Below are positions 55,301 through 64,000 of a stretch of 64,000 nucleotides of DNA, piece after piece. The DNA comes from Basidiobolus meristosporus CBS 931.73 (Eukaryota > Basidiobolomycota > Basidiobolomycetes > Basidiobolales > Basidiobolaceae): contig MCFE01000098.1 of the NCBI GenBank assembly GCA_002104905.1, forward strand, positions 62,001-126,000, read 5' to 3'. Under the pieces are notes generated by a model. That model saw nothing but the letters and a program-made list of their open reading frames with translations. It did no database searches and was not told where the DNA came from. How positions within the stretch are numbered: the first letter of the stretch is position 1; each line of letters starts with the position of its first letter. The position numbers were made by a program, and so were the translations under genes.

Positions 55301-56811
55301 GATCACAATACAGCGTCTCGGAATCTGGCGTTGACAGGTAGCGGCTGATGAACCACTGAAGATTTCGCTGATGGCGGCCCCACCGTAACTAGTGTCAATC
55401 TAGAGGTTAGTTCCATGGTATTGTTGACCACCTCTACATAAAGACTCACGCTTTCCATGATGTGAAGAAGCTTAAGCTCCATATCAAACGTTAGTCTGCT
55501 TTGCAGATAAATCTTTGGAGTAGGTACTGAGAGAATGTGCCAAACACCTAGATTGCCGCATAGTAAATTAAGTGTCCAGCACCTAGGTTCAGCACCGCTT
55601 ACCTCGAAAGTGTGGACTTATCTTCTCGGGCCGATAGAAGAGGTCGATCCAGATCTGTTCGAACTCGGGGATGCGCGCTACATCCTGTAGAGCTCGAATT
55701 AGATCGCGCCCGATGTTGGAACACTCTATGAACTTTGCTCTGGTTAGCTGGTGGTTATCGAAGGTGAGCATCTGCCAGTGGAACGTGGCTTACTTTTTCG
55801 CGTAGCAGATACACGCAGAAATCTGTCTCCTTCTGCCGTAGCTCCAGATATTTCCCATGATCCAAGATCACTCTTATAAACGTATAAAAGGATGATGCAA
55901 TGACTACAGGAAATAGATTCATCCACTGTCTAGAGCACCCATCTTTGCTTAACAACTAAATCCTTTTTAAAGCCAAGTGAGACGAAGACCAACCTATTCT
56001 TGGAGAGTAAATCGACCATGGCTTCGCAGAATGACAGGTTCTTCTGTGTTACATCGCCACCTGGACAAATACGTGAGTAATCCAGTAAAGCCCCCATCAA
56101 TTGACCTCGACATCTCACCTCTGATTTGGCGGAGCAATATCGTATACAAACTGTCTATTCCCTGCACGTTCATTCCTGTCAGTTGATCAACCATCCATAG
56201 AAGCTTTGAAAGGTAACGCTCTAGTTAGCACATGGCTCCACTACAGGCAAAGATAAGGACCAACCTGGCTTCTGGTTTTGACATTCATCTTGCAAAATCT
56301 GGGCAGGGCTGCCAAGTACTTCAACTTCCCTACGATATACGCAAATCCATCTCTAACAATGAAATTGAGATATCTAAAATACTGGAAACCACTTTAAGGT
56401 TGAGGCCGGACAATTCTCTCTCGAGGCTGGAAGTTGGATATTACCTCGTTGGCGTTCGCACTATCCGATAGAATACCGTAGAGTAGACCTTTTGCAAGTT
56501 GCGCATGCTTGGTCATACTTTGCGAGGCCTGGCAGGTAGCCGGAATGTTGTCAACACGAGTCCCAGGTGAACATATTCAACTGAAGCAAACCTTTTCCTG
56601 CAATTCGTTATGTAGCTCGATCTCTGATTTTTCTGCTATGGTCGTCTTGAGCTCCTCAAAACAAGCAGCCATTTCCTACACGATCAAAATAATCAGCACA
56701 GCCCTTCACGAAACTAAGCTAGACAATCGAAGGTACTTTATCCAACGCATCTATATCATCCACTGGTTCTAGATCCAACAGAATGGAACAGATCTCACTT
56801 GTCGTTGTCAT
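52332..56811 (-). CDS. INTS3: Integrator complex subunit 3 (INTS3)
   Basis: 21 exons traced, minus strand: 56811-56737, 56675-56592, 56528-56445, 56381-56265, 56218-56119, 56060-55994, 55929-55794, 55732-55603, 55547-55450, 55388-55197, 55139-55052, 54992-54534, 54472-54081, 54024-53780, 53723-53609, 53549-53421, 53363-53288, 53231-53103, 53048-52728, 52660-52559, 52501-52332. Phases agree and the sum is 3309 nt, 1102 residues (human INTS3 about 1040). Signature blocks: [92 protein letters not shown] with IMNIEPAVLLM, and [14 protein letters not shown]. An acidic stretch (exons 12-13) and a basic C-terminus ([17 protein letters not shown]; nuclear signal) follow. INTS3 serves in Integrator (RNA processing) and in the SOSS ssDNA-binding complex. 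Confidence 0.9.
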
Positions 56812-57113
56812 GTTGCTTTACAGACAAACCTACGTGAGGAACAACGATAGAGTATGAATCGCAGATAGGATTGTTTCAGAATTGGAGGATTTTCAAATTG
56901 CCTACCAAATTTATCGAACAAAAGGATTGATCAATGTTGAAGTTGGATTATGTCCTCAGTCACATCGTTCAGGAGAATCGTCCCCAAGGGTTGGCAAATA
57001 TTTACCAGCCTTCGAGAGAGGTGGAGGGGAGAGATCGATTCTTTTTTATTGTGGACTTCTATCAAAACTCCGGCTTATATGATGGAATATTAAGGCTTCT
57101 CTGAGTTACGAGG
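56812..57113. other. Intergenic region, probable INTS3 promoter
   Basis: 302 bp without a convincing gene. Lies upstream of INTS3 and downstream of the second 7TM gene, both minus strand. Confidence 0.5.
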
Positions 57114-58476
57114 TCACTGGGCTAGCACCTCACTGATTGCTGATTTGGAGTTGTCTTTGGGGGGACCGGCTCCATATTTCCACTTGGGATGAATGGGCTT
57201 TCGATGTATGAATACTTCAAACCCGTTCAACACTCCCCCCAACTGTAAAAACGCTGCAGCGAACACGTACACCCAAGCCTGATGATACCCTTTAAGTTGT
57301 AGTATCATGTGAATGATGGATGGAGTGAAGTGAAACACGTGAAGGAATAACGCTATTCCCAAATTCTCCGTATGTTTTCTATGTTTTTGCACGGCGTTCA
57401 TGATTGTCGTGCTGTAACGGTGGTTCGAGTTGATACTCAAAGTCCGCTTGACCTTATCTGGAGAAGGGACTTCTCGGCGTGCCTCAGCAGTAGTCTTGAA
57501 AGTCATATCATGTATGACCAACAGATAGCACACCAACACTACAAACAGAACAATGTAATGAACGCTAAGGAACAATTTCAGAAACACCCGGCCAGAGGAC
57601 GTATGTTCGTTCACTAAGCACCTTGTAGCTGTGAATGAATATTAATCGTTCGGAAAGTGGAGGCTTTTTGGCTACATACCAATACATATCTGGACCAAAG
57701 CTCCGGGTGTACACACCAGCAATGGCTGTTCCAAGGCAACTAAGGCCGCATCCTATCCAGACCTTCCAATCCCACCTGCCCAGATAGACATCAATTTTAC
57801 GAACCAGTTGTAAGTAGGTGACTACAGCAACGGTTCCAACAACCGTCATTTCTATGAAGGTTCCGAGATAAATGATGCCCCCTATAACGGCACAGGTCCT
57901 GGAGGACGGCAGCTCATCCCAGTACATGGTATCCGCCACCATGAACAGAGTGATGCATCCCAAGAACAAATCCAGGATCGCAATATAAAACGGGAATCGA
58001 ATGGAGGAAGATAGGTGTGGTTTCTTGGATTCATTTTGATTCCGATACTTGATCTCCTGGAAGTCAATGTAGGACATATATATGACTCCCGACGAAGCGC
58101 ATACATTCAACGTGGCGGTGATGGTGGTCAGCATGTAAAAGAAAATGGATCCATTTGGAGCGAAGTCTGAGAGGAAGTGGTTCTCACCGAGCTCCTCCAC
58201 GTTTGTGCCGTTGTGGGCCTGCTTGGGCTTGTGTCTCTCCTCGCCATGCCTTCTATGACCACCCCCGTGGCTAGTCTGGTTTTTTGGTTTCTTTGGGAGA
58301 TCGCTCTGAGGCTTAGGCCGACTTGAATTAGTGCTAGCAGCCGGGGTCACTGGCTCACGGCGACGAACGAGGTGTACTGAAGTGGAAGCATCCTGGACTG
58401 TTGAAAGAGATAGATTTTTGTATAATACAGTGCAAATCAGCAATAGTCCAACTAGAATATAGCCAATCCGAGTCAT
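57114..58476 (-). CDS. Second seven-transmembrane receptor-like protein
   Basis: Two exons (58476-57680 and 57621-57114; 58-nt intron) give 434 residues. An N-terminal hydrophobic segment (residues 5-18, IGYILVGLLLICTV) could be a signal peptide. It is followed by a Lys/His/Gly-rich hydrophilic stretch with NQTS and NGT glycosylation sites, then seven hydrophobic segments: SIFFYMLTTITATLNV..., FPFYIAILDLFLGCITLFMV, CAVIGGIIYLGTFIEMTVVG, VWIGCGLSCLGTAIAGVY, LSVHYIVLFVVLVCYLLVI, LGIALFLHVFHFTPSIIHMI and AWVYVFAAAFLQLGGVLNG. The GPDMYWCLV extracellular motif is of the GPCR type seen in the first receptor. Ligand and coupling unknown; N-terminus out, C-terminus in is expected. Confidence 0.7.
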
Positions 58477-59051
58477 ACAAACTAGGCCCTAATTGCTATG
58501 TTATGGCCTTCGTTAAAACAAATGGTGGGTTAAGTGGGTTAGCCGGGTTAGTTGGGTTAGTAGGTTAGAAAAGGGCGGTGGAGGAGACAAAGGGAAAGCC
58601 AGGGCAGATCAAGTCCACATATATAGATAAATGCGGGTGAGAGCGTGTGTGGTGGAATATCAAGATACAGAACATCGCTATCGAAGACAATGGTATTTCC
58701 CATCAAACCAGATTCACACGCTCCAATGCATGGCGACAATGGTCTGCACGCGGTCTATCCGTCAGAGCATTATCAAGATGTCGCAAACAATCGAAGATAT
58801 TTCCCCTATGTGGAGCACAATCTCCCGCCCTGCATGAACGTTGATGCAACTCTAATCCTGGCATTGTACCTCTCCAGACAAGCGTGGCCTACGGTTGTAA
58901 TGACTTTATTGTGCTGGAGTGGAGTCTAGAAATCACACCAGTGTGATGCCCATTAGCCACACTCAACGATGAACATGAATCAAGAGAAAAATTACAGAGA
59001 TACGATGCATTTGATTTTCATTATATAACTGATATACAAGTAGCAAGTAGA
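58477..59051. other. Intergenic region with telomere-like repeats
   Basis: 575 bp upstream of the second 7TM gene and downstream of the RlmN-like gene. Several overlapping plus-strand frames (58631-58929) share the same DNA and have no known domain, so I do not call a gene. Confidence 0.5.
58526..58568 (+). repeat. Degenerate GGGTTA (telomere-like) run
   Basis: Five GGGTTA or GGTTA units in 43 bp, spaced about 9-10 bp (TGGGTTAAGTGGGTTAGCCG and on). It lies about 50 bp upstream of the 7TM gene start codon. It may be an interstitial telomeric trace or a protein-binding site. Confidence 0.5.
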
Positions 59052-60347
59052 TTATTGTATGTTGCACTTCGGGGCTGGTGACACTTCTCTGGCACCAGGA
59101 GACATGAGGTCCTCGATGTCTGCAGTCCCGCAGTCTGCATTGGCGCCTCTCTGGGCCTGGGTCTCGAGTACGAGTTGTCCGCATGCTCCGGAAACATCCT
59201 GGCCTTTTTCCTGACGAACGGTACAGCGAATGTTGTATTTGTTTTTCAACGTGTTCTTGAAATATTCTGTGCTCTCAGCTCCGGGGGCACTGAACTCAAT
59301 TTCTGGGCTGTAGATTGGGTTCCAGGGAATCAAATTCACCGTGACATCTCTGTCCCTGAGAAGCTCGCCGAGCTCGTCGATATGCTCCGGTAGATCGTTG
59401 ACACCGGATAATAGTACATACTCGATGAACACCTTATTCCCAGTCTTCTCCTGGTAGGTGTCAATGGCCCCCATCAATTTGTCTAGTCTGTATGACCGGG
59501 CACTAGGGACCAACTGCTCTCGGATTTCCTGGTTAGGGGCATGCAACGATAGCGCTAAAGACACTTTGGGCAAGTCAGTTGCGAGCTTCAGAATGTAAGG
59601 AATAACGCCAACAGTGGATACGGTCACTCTAGAAGGCTTGAGGCCAAAGTAACGAGAGTCAATCATGAGTTTGACTGCTTGGGTGACGTTCTTGTAGTTG
59701 TTGAGAGGTTCGCCCATGCCCATGAATACGACATTACGGATGTCCGCTTCTTTTCTCGCGTGCATCAGTTGCTCAACAATTTCGGCTGCGGTCAGATTGC
59801 CTTGGATTCCCATGGTTCCGGTCGCACAAAAGGTGCAGGCCATTTGGCAGCCCACCTGACTAGATATACACAAGGTGGCTCTTCTACTTGTACCATCAGC
59901 AACCAATTTTGGCTTCGTCTCCCCCTCCGAGGCCTCATCGTTCTCGGGGGCAGGCTTTAAACTTAACGGCTCGTAAAACATAATGACCGACTCCACTTCC
60001 AAACCGTCTTGCAAACGAACAACCAGCTTGATGGTGTCACCCGACTTGGAGACTTTCTTATGGATTACCTTACTCGTGCTGAGTACGTAGTTTTGGGACA
60101 GATAGTCCTTCGCCTTCTTTGGGAAATCCACAATCTCGTCATAGTCAGTGGCGGAGCGAAGAATGAGATTGGAATATAGGCTATGAAGATGCTGGGGGCG
60201 AATCTTCAACTCCTCGAACGCTTCTTCTACCGAAGCTTGGTCGAATATGGACTGGGGATTTAACACTCTTTTGGGTGGCATGTTGTTCGACTGGACACGC
60301 TCGTCACGTATGAACTTTAAGGTTGGAAATTTTTTTATTTTTTTCAT
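59052..60347 (-). CDS. RlmN-like radical SAM RNA methyltransferase
   Basis: Single exon, 431 codons from the first Met or 409 from MPPKRVLNP at 60281. Features: radical SAM cluster CQMACTFCATG (CxxxCxxC) near residue 170; GMGEPLNN; STVGVIPYI; SLHAPN; VFIEYVLLSGVND; NLIPWNP; and the C-terminal catalytic Cys in GQDVSGACGQL. In bacteria RlmN makes C2-methyladenosine in 23S rRNA and tRNA. The 66 bp before the second Met are also present, changed, upstream of HAM1-like copy 2, so the 60281 start is more likely. Its start region is divergent from the HAM1-like gene. Target and compartment are unknown; no strong mitochondrial presequence is seen after the second Met. Confidence 0.85.
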   Translation of the reverse strand: MKKIKKFPTLKFIRDERVQSNNMPPKRVLNPQSIFDQASVEEAFEELKIRPQHLHSLYSNLILRSATDYDEIVDFPKKAKDYLSQNYVLSTSKVIHKKVSKSGDTIKLVVRLQDGLEVESVIMFYEPLSLKPAPENDEASEGETKPKLVADGTSRRATLCISSQVGCQMACTFCATGTMGIQGNLTAAEIVEQLMHARKEADIRNVVFMGMGEPLNNYKNVTQAVKLMIDSRYFGLKPSRVTVSTVGVIPYILKLATDLPKVSLALSLHAPNQEIREQLVPSARSYRLDKLMGAIDTYQEKTGNKVFIEYVLLSGVNDLPEHIDELGELLRDRDVTVNLIPWNPIYSPEIEFSAPGAESTEYFKNTLKNKYNIRCTVRQEKGQDVSGACGQLVLETQAQRGANADCGTADIEDLMSPGAREVSPAPKCNIQ

Positions 60348-60726
60348 TTTCCAGGGATTTTTTCACCAGTGAGTGCATCCGTCCTGTGGGGATCATTGGT
60401 GGGGAATTCACATGCGGCGATTCGTGATGGTCCGACGCAATATTGATTGTGAGGATAAACCTTAAATCTCCGATGCGATTTCTCCTAGCCAGATTGAAAC
60501 ATACACACACACTTGGGCGTCAATGGCGCCAAGGCTCCGTGACTGTTTGTAGCTCTTGGTAGCTGATTTCTACAAATCATGGGCTACGGCCTGTTTGTCT
60601 CCACTTGGTACAGTCAGGTCAATGCAGATCATACGAATTTGAAGAGAGATGAAACAAAACTCCACCATCCTACCAATGAACATCAGGTGTTGCCCTTGGG
60701 ATGTATGGTGGTGCACGTCACCGAAG

Positions 60727-60734
60727 TGACGTCA
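60727..60734 (+). promoter_or_regulatory. CRE/ATF site upstream of HAM1-like gene 1
   Basis: A perfect TGACGTCA palindrome lies 13 bp before the TATA box and 55 bp before the start codon. It is conserved upstream of the second gene copy (63518-63525), which argues for function. bZIP factors of the ATF/CREB class bind this sequence. Confidence 0.6.
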
Positions 60735-60746
60735 ATCCGACTGCTC

Positions 60747-60753
60747 TATATAA
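60747..60753 (+). promoter_or_regulatory. TATA box of HAM1-like gene 1
   Basis: TATATAA, 36 bp before the ATG. In the duplicated promoter the equivalent stretch (CTGATCTAAC) has lost the motif. Confidence 0.55.
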
Positions 60754-60788
60754 CCAGGAGAGGCCGTGATACAGCCAGCATTTCAACT

Positions 60789-62942
60789 ATGGACAACAAA
60801 CAGAACGAGCTTCCCCCTAGAGTGCACCATCCAGCATCCAAGGAACAAGAAGCGCTCCAGAAGAAGGAACACATTACCGAAGTGATTCATGCCGCGCAGC
60901 AGGGAAAACTCCCCACCACTGTACAGCTGACCGATGCCATTGAGCAACTTCAGGAGGATAATTCTCTTCACCATGCCTCAGCCAACATGAGCGCCTCTGG
61001 CCGAAGGGTGATGGCCGATACGGAAAACCTCTTGGACTCCACCAAGAGATTGTTGACCGAGAAGAATGCCGATGATCAGATCCAGAATATCATCTACCAC
61101 AGCACTCAAGGTGGAATGGCTGCCCGCTCCGGAAACGAGATCACCCAAACCAAAGAGCAACTCTCCGACACTGCAGGTCAAACAAAAGGCCTGCTCTCCG
61201 ATGGAGCGGAAAAGATCACCCGTGTTGGCTGGTTGCTTGTGACCTCATCCCAATTCCGCCGATTGATGAATGATGTGACATCCATTTTCCAGGAATTAGT
61301 TGCAAGCAACATCCCTAATCACCCAGAGCAGGAGGAGACCGTCAGAGACACGAGTAGTTCGAAGTACACCAACGACTCTGGAATTCCCCATGACCATGAG
61401 GCAACAGTTGACGAGGCAGGCGAACGTGTCCAAGAGACTTTGCAGAAGAGCGGCAAGCCACTCTATCAAAATGCGAAGGAGACGGTGAAACCGTACATCA
61501 AACAAGCTGAGGACGGGGATATGCCGGTGAAGGAGGCGGCTAAGGAATCGATCCAGGAAATGAAGCAGGGCATTCAGCAACGGTTGAAAAACGTACGTCT
61601 CTCATCGAAACAGGAAGATCACCTCATCAACCGCATGAGGAATGTCTTCCGGGAGCTCCAGGAAAACCCCGAGTTCCAGGAAGCTATCGATGAGCTATCG
61701 GATATCGCCAGCACCCTGAAATCCCATGGTATGGATGCACAGTCGCTTGTGGCAGAGACAGCACAAACTAAGAAAGAGGCGGGGGGTGATGACTTGACAA
61801 TCGCTCGAGCCAATGCCAAGGAACTAGTGGAGAACTTTGCCGGCAATAAGTCGCTTGATCCCTTGATACAGTCCATCAGCAAGCTACATAGCGAGTACTC
61901 TGTGGACGAGGAGCTGTCGGCGTTCGTCAGAGACTTGAAAGAGTTCATCCGTCGCTCCATTCGCGAGAGCCAGTTCACCGATCGACCAGAGTACAAGAAG
62001 GAGGTGAGCGGGTTCATTGACAAGGGACAAAACATCATGGACCGCAAGTACCGTCCACACTTCCAGCAGATCAGCAACGAGGTCACTAGCTTCAATACGG
62101 CTCTGCAGCACGATCGGACCACGCAGGCGTTTGCACGTGATCTGGAGAAACTCACGCAAGACGTGTTCCTCGATGAGAGCGGGAAGCCAACCATCAAGTA
62201 CGATCTTGTCAAGGACTTTGCCAAGCTGGTTCCGGTGATTGCGAAGAAACTGGAGTATCTTCCGCTACCAAGGGTGGAGAACTCGGACGAACAGTTTGAT
62301 GTGATACTCGACAACATTGTACTCAAGTGCTCAAACATCGCCCCTGACTACATTCATCTCAGAACAGACACCCTGGTAGACACCAATCCGGAAACCAAGC
62401 AGAACTTCCACAACAACGTCTACATCAAGTTCGCAAACATCCAAGTGGAGGCGAAGAACATGGCATTCTACTACAAGAAGAAGACGTTCCCCAAGATGAC
62501 TGACGTGGGATACATTGACCTCACGATGCCCGATGACGGCATTACCATGGACATGACTTTAAACACCACTCCTGCACCCGACCCGGTAACGGGGCGCAAC
62601 CATGTGTATGAAGTCAAGCAGGTGGGAACATCAGCCAAGGATCTGAAACTAAAGATTCACAACTCCAAGCACGATGTCCTATACAAACTGCTCTCACCGA
62701 TCATCAACTCCAAGGTCCGAAAGATCATTGAGGAGCAGGTTCCAATCAAAGTACACGAAACCATGATGAAGATCGAGGAACAGCTAGTGAAAAACATGGA
62801 AGAAAGCAAAGCGCGTATTGGCTCCAGCACTGACCCATCCAGGATAGATCCTGCCCAGCTAACCAAGGAGCCCAACCCTCAATGGGGATCTCAGGCTTTT
62901 GACATGCAGCAACCAACGGTGCAACACATACGTGAGCGCTGA
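60789..62942 (+). CDS. HAM1-like (DUF5923-type) protein, copy 1
   Basis: Intronless, 717 residues from MDNKQNELPP. This start is chosen because the duplicate copy begins at the same codon and CRE/TATA sites lie just upstream; the frame itself is open back to 60579. The N-terminal 550 residues are amphipathic, Gln/Glu/Lys-rich and predicted mostly helical. The C-terminal part (FDVILDNIVLKCSNIAP..., VYIKFANIQVEAKNMAFYYKK, VGYIDLTMPDDGITMDMTL, LYKLLSPIINSKVRKIIEEQ) is the beta-rich HAM1-like C domain, which I recall as similar in outline to BPI/LBP-type lipid-binding folds. Function is not established. Expression is probably under bZIP control from the promoter sites. Confidence 0.8.
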   Translation: MDNKQNELPPRVHHPASKEQEALQKKEHITEVIHAAQQGKLPTTVQLTDAIEQLQEDNSLHHASANMSASGRRVMADTENLLDSTKRLLTEKNADDQIQNIIYHSTQGGMAARSGNEITQTKEQLSDTAGQTKGLLSDGAEKITRVGWLLVTSSQFRRLMNDVTSIFQELVASNIPNHPEQEETVRDTSSSKYTNDSGIPHDHEATVDEAGERVQETLQKSGKPLYQNAKETVKPYIKQAEDGDMPVKEAAKESIQEMKQGIQQRLKNVRLSSKQEDHLINRMRNVFRELQENPEFQEAIDELSDIASTLKSHGMDAQSLVAETAQTKKEAGGDDLTIARANAKELVENFAGNKSLDPLIQSISKLHSEYSVDEELSAFVRDLKEFIRRSIRESQFTDRPEYKKEVSGFIDKGQNIMDRKYRPHFQQISNEVTSFNTALQHDRTTQAFARDLEKLTQDVFLDESGKPTIKYDLVKDFAKLVPVIAKKLEYLPLPRVENSDEQFDVILDNIVLKCSNIAPDYIHLRTDTLVDTNPETKQNFHNNVYIKFANIQVEAKNMAFYYKKKTFPKMTDVGYIDLTMPDDGITMDMTLNTTPAPDPVTGRNHVYEVKQVGTSAKDLKLKIHNSKHDVLYKLLSPIINSKVRKIIEEQVPIKVHETMMKIEEQLVKNMEESKARIGSSTDPSRIDPAQLTKEPNPQWGSQAFDMQQPTVQHIRER

Positions 62943-63368
62943 AGTGCCGATTTTCTCGCGACCCGATTCTGACCAACAGATGAGTTCGCCTCGAGATGCC
63001 TGATTTTGTGGTACTTTCTTCTGTACATTCCTGACCTTCATCGTAAATAAACCTTGCGCATTTGCAGCGTTGTCTTGTCTTGATAGCTATTGGTAGAGTA
63101 GGGTTAATTTATTTGACAAAATTGCTCCAGGAATTGCCGCTTGTTTCAGTTTTACAATGGTCAAAAAGGCATCAAGGATAGTTACATATATATATATAGG
63201 CAGAGGGAGAGGGAGAGGGAGAGAGAGTATGTGTATGTGTGAGGTAAGCGAAAAAGTAACACAAAGGAAGACAGTTGAATGCATGTAAAAATGGCGAAGG
63301 GAAGAGGGGGGTTGGTGGAATGTTTTTCTCTGGTCCGACGGTGTGGAGAGAGGATCTGGACTAACACT
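62943..63368. other. Intergenic region with a microsatellite
   Basis: No gene. At 63185-63242 lies a compound simple repeat: (AT)n, then GGGAGA-type purine units, then GT-rich units. It marks the spacer between the tandem HAM1-like genes. Confidence 0.6.
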
Positions 63369-63560
63369 CTGGTATGTTGCTCAACTGAACACGCTTACCA
63401 CTTATGGCCTTTAAAGTTGGAATCTTTTTTATTTGTTTCATTTTCCAGGGATTTCTCACCATCTAGTGGAGATCATTGGTGGGGAATTTACATGCATGGT
63501 AGTGCACGTCACTTAATTGACGTCAACCCGACTGCCTGATCTAACTGAAAGGCCGTGACA
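63369..63560 (+). repeat. Duplicated promoter segment of the HAM1-like genes
   Basis: Matches the 60278-60780 region in pieces: the RlmN start area (TGTTG-TC-ACTG-ACACGCT), the TTTCATTTTCCAGGGATTT stretch, the GATCATTGGTGGGGAATT block and the GTGCACGTCAC/TGACGTCA block, with about 300 bp deleted in between. The RlmN ATG is ATA here. Confidence 0.75.
63518..63525 (+). promoter_or_regulatory. CRE/ATF site upstream of HAM1-like gene 2
   Basis: TGACGTCA, conserved in the duplicate while flanking bases changed; no TATA box follows. Confidence 0.55.
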
Positions 63561-63585
63561 CCGTGACACAATTAGCATTTCGGTT

Positions 63586-64000
63586 ATGGACAACAATCAG
63601 AACGAACTCCTTCCCCCTAAGGGGCCCTATCCAGCATCCAGGGAACAAGAAGCGCTCCAGAAGGATGAGCACATTACCGAAGTGATTGAGGCCGCAGAGC
63701 AGGGAAAACTCCCCACCACTGTACAGCTGACCGATGCCATTGAACAAATCGAGGAGGACATTTCACTGGACCATGCTTCGATCAACATGAGCGCCTCCGG
63801 TTGGAGGGTGATAGCCGACACGGAAAAATTCTTGAACTCTACTAAGAGATTGTTAGCTGAGAAAGATGCCGGTGACCAGTTCCAGAATGTCATCTACTAT
63901 GGCATCCAGGGCGAGAGGGCTGCCCGCTCCGGAAACGAGATCACCCAAACCAGAGAACAACTGTCCGACATAGCAGTCCAAACAAAGGGCCTACTCTCCG
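63586..64000 (+). CDS. HAM1-like protein, copy 2 (partial, runs off the window)
   Basis: Starts MDNNQNELLPP and stays open for the 138 codons available. It follows copy 1 residue by residue (PASREQEALQKDEHITEV, LPTTVQLTDAIEQ, RSGNEITQTREQLSD), with many substitutions, so it is a diverged tandem paralogue, not an assembly repeat. Most changes seem to keep the charged and polar character. Its promoter keeps the CRE but not the TATA box. Confidence 0.8.
   Translation, partial: MDNNQNELLPPKGPYPASREQEALQKDEHITEVIEAAEQGKLPTTVQLTDAIEQIEEDISLDHASINMSASGWRVIADTEKFLNSTKRLLAEKDAGDQFQNVIYYGIQGERAARSGNEITQTREQLSDIAVQTKGLLS

Noticed and set aside
58631-58929. Plus-strand frames of 65-94 codons in the spacer before the RlmN-like gene
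   Set aside because: Three different frames over the same bases, no domain, no splice support.
61619-62338. 239-codon minus-strand frame inside the HAM1-like gene
   Set aside because: Antisense shadow rich in Ser and Leu; the plus-strand protein is clearly the real one.
1-64000. tRNA and rRNA genes
   Set aside because: I looked for T-loop-like GGTTCGA patterns and rRNA landmarks and saw none I could support; a covariance-model search would settle it.

Overview
The window is nuclear DNA of a fungus, split into two very different parts. Positions 1 to about 46,020 are an AT-rich, CpG-poor mass of nested, mostly dead transposable elements. Positions about 46,020 to 64,000 are GC-richer and hold compact host genes with short introns (about 50-67 nt). 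The host genes suggest an early-diverging fungus, probably Mucoromycota. They include an Integrator subunit 3 (INTS3) homologue, a subunit I understand to be missing from most Dikarya, a MEF2/Rlm1-type MADS gene, two 7TM receptor-like proteins, an RlmN-like radical SAM enzyme and tandem HAM1-like genes. The phylum call is an inference from this gene set.

Repeat part, left to right: CACTA/Plavaka-type (Tnp2-like) transposase remnants at 480-2660, 5750-8230 and 32890-34542; a degenerate Ty3/gypsy element E (minus strand, 8231-17403) that was later split by a solo LTR (C, 13281-14348) and by a structurally complete LTR element D (9310-12926) coding only for Gag-protease; a truncated DDE_Tnp_4 element (17521-18822 plus 22618-23095) around gypsy copy F1 (18823-22617), with gypsy copy F2 (23096-25597) facing it; coding tandem repeats and a repeat family R (25598-27837 and elsewhere); a nearly intact PIF/Harbinger-IS5-like element (27838-31236) that splits an R copy; and a Ty1/copia element (34543-42240, minus strand) that carries two independent nests of later insertions. 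One nest is an LTR-C tandem that holds a 731-bp foldback. The other is a solo LTR inside a solo LTR. Target-site duplications and matching empty sites can be read directly for most of these, so the order of insertion can be reconstructed.

Gene part: a MADS-box gene (46720-47576, +) converges on a 7TM receptor-like gene (47686-49076, -). Then come an HCS1/IGHMBP2-type superfamily 1 helicase (49414-52165, -), INTS3 (52332-56811, -, 21 exons traced), a second 7TM protein (57114-58476, -), an RlmN-like gene (59052-60347, -) divergent from a HAM1-like gene (60789-62942, +), and a second HAM1-like gene cut by the window edge (63586-64000, +).

Most interesting points: the helicase reading frame closes only if two separate 2-nt microexons are used, each between canonical short introns and each restoring a conserved helicase motif. 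INTS3 is complete, with every exon phase consistent. The copia primer site matches the anticodon region of initiator tRNA-Met, as in Drosophila copia. The foldback element shares its ends with the Harbinger-like element. Pairs of repeat copies show direct CpG-to-TpG/CpA decay.
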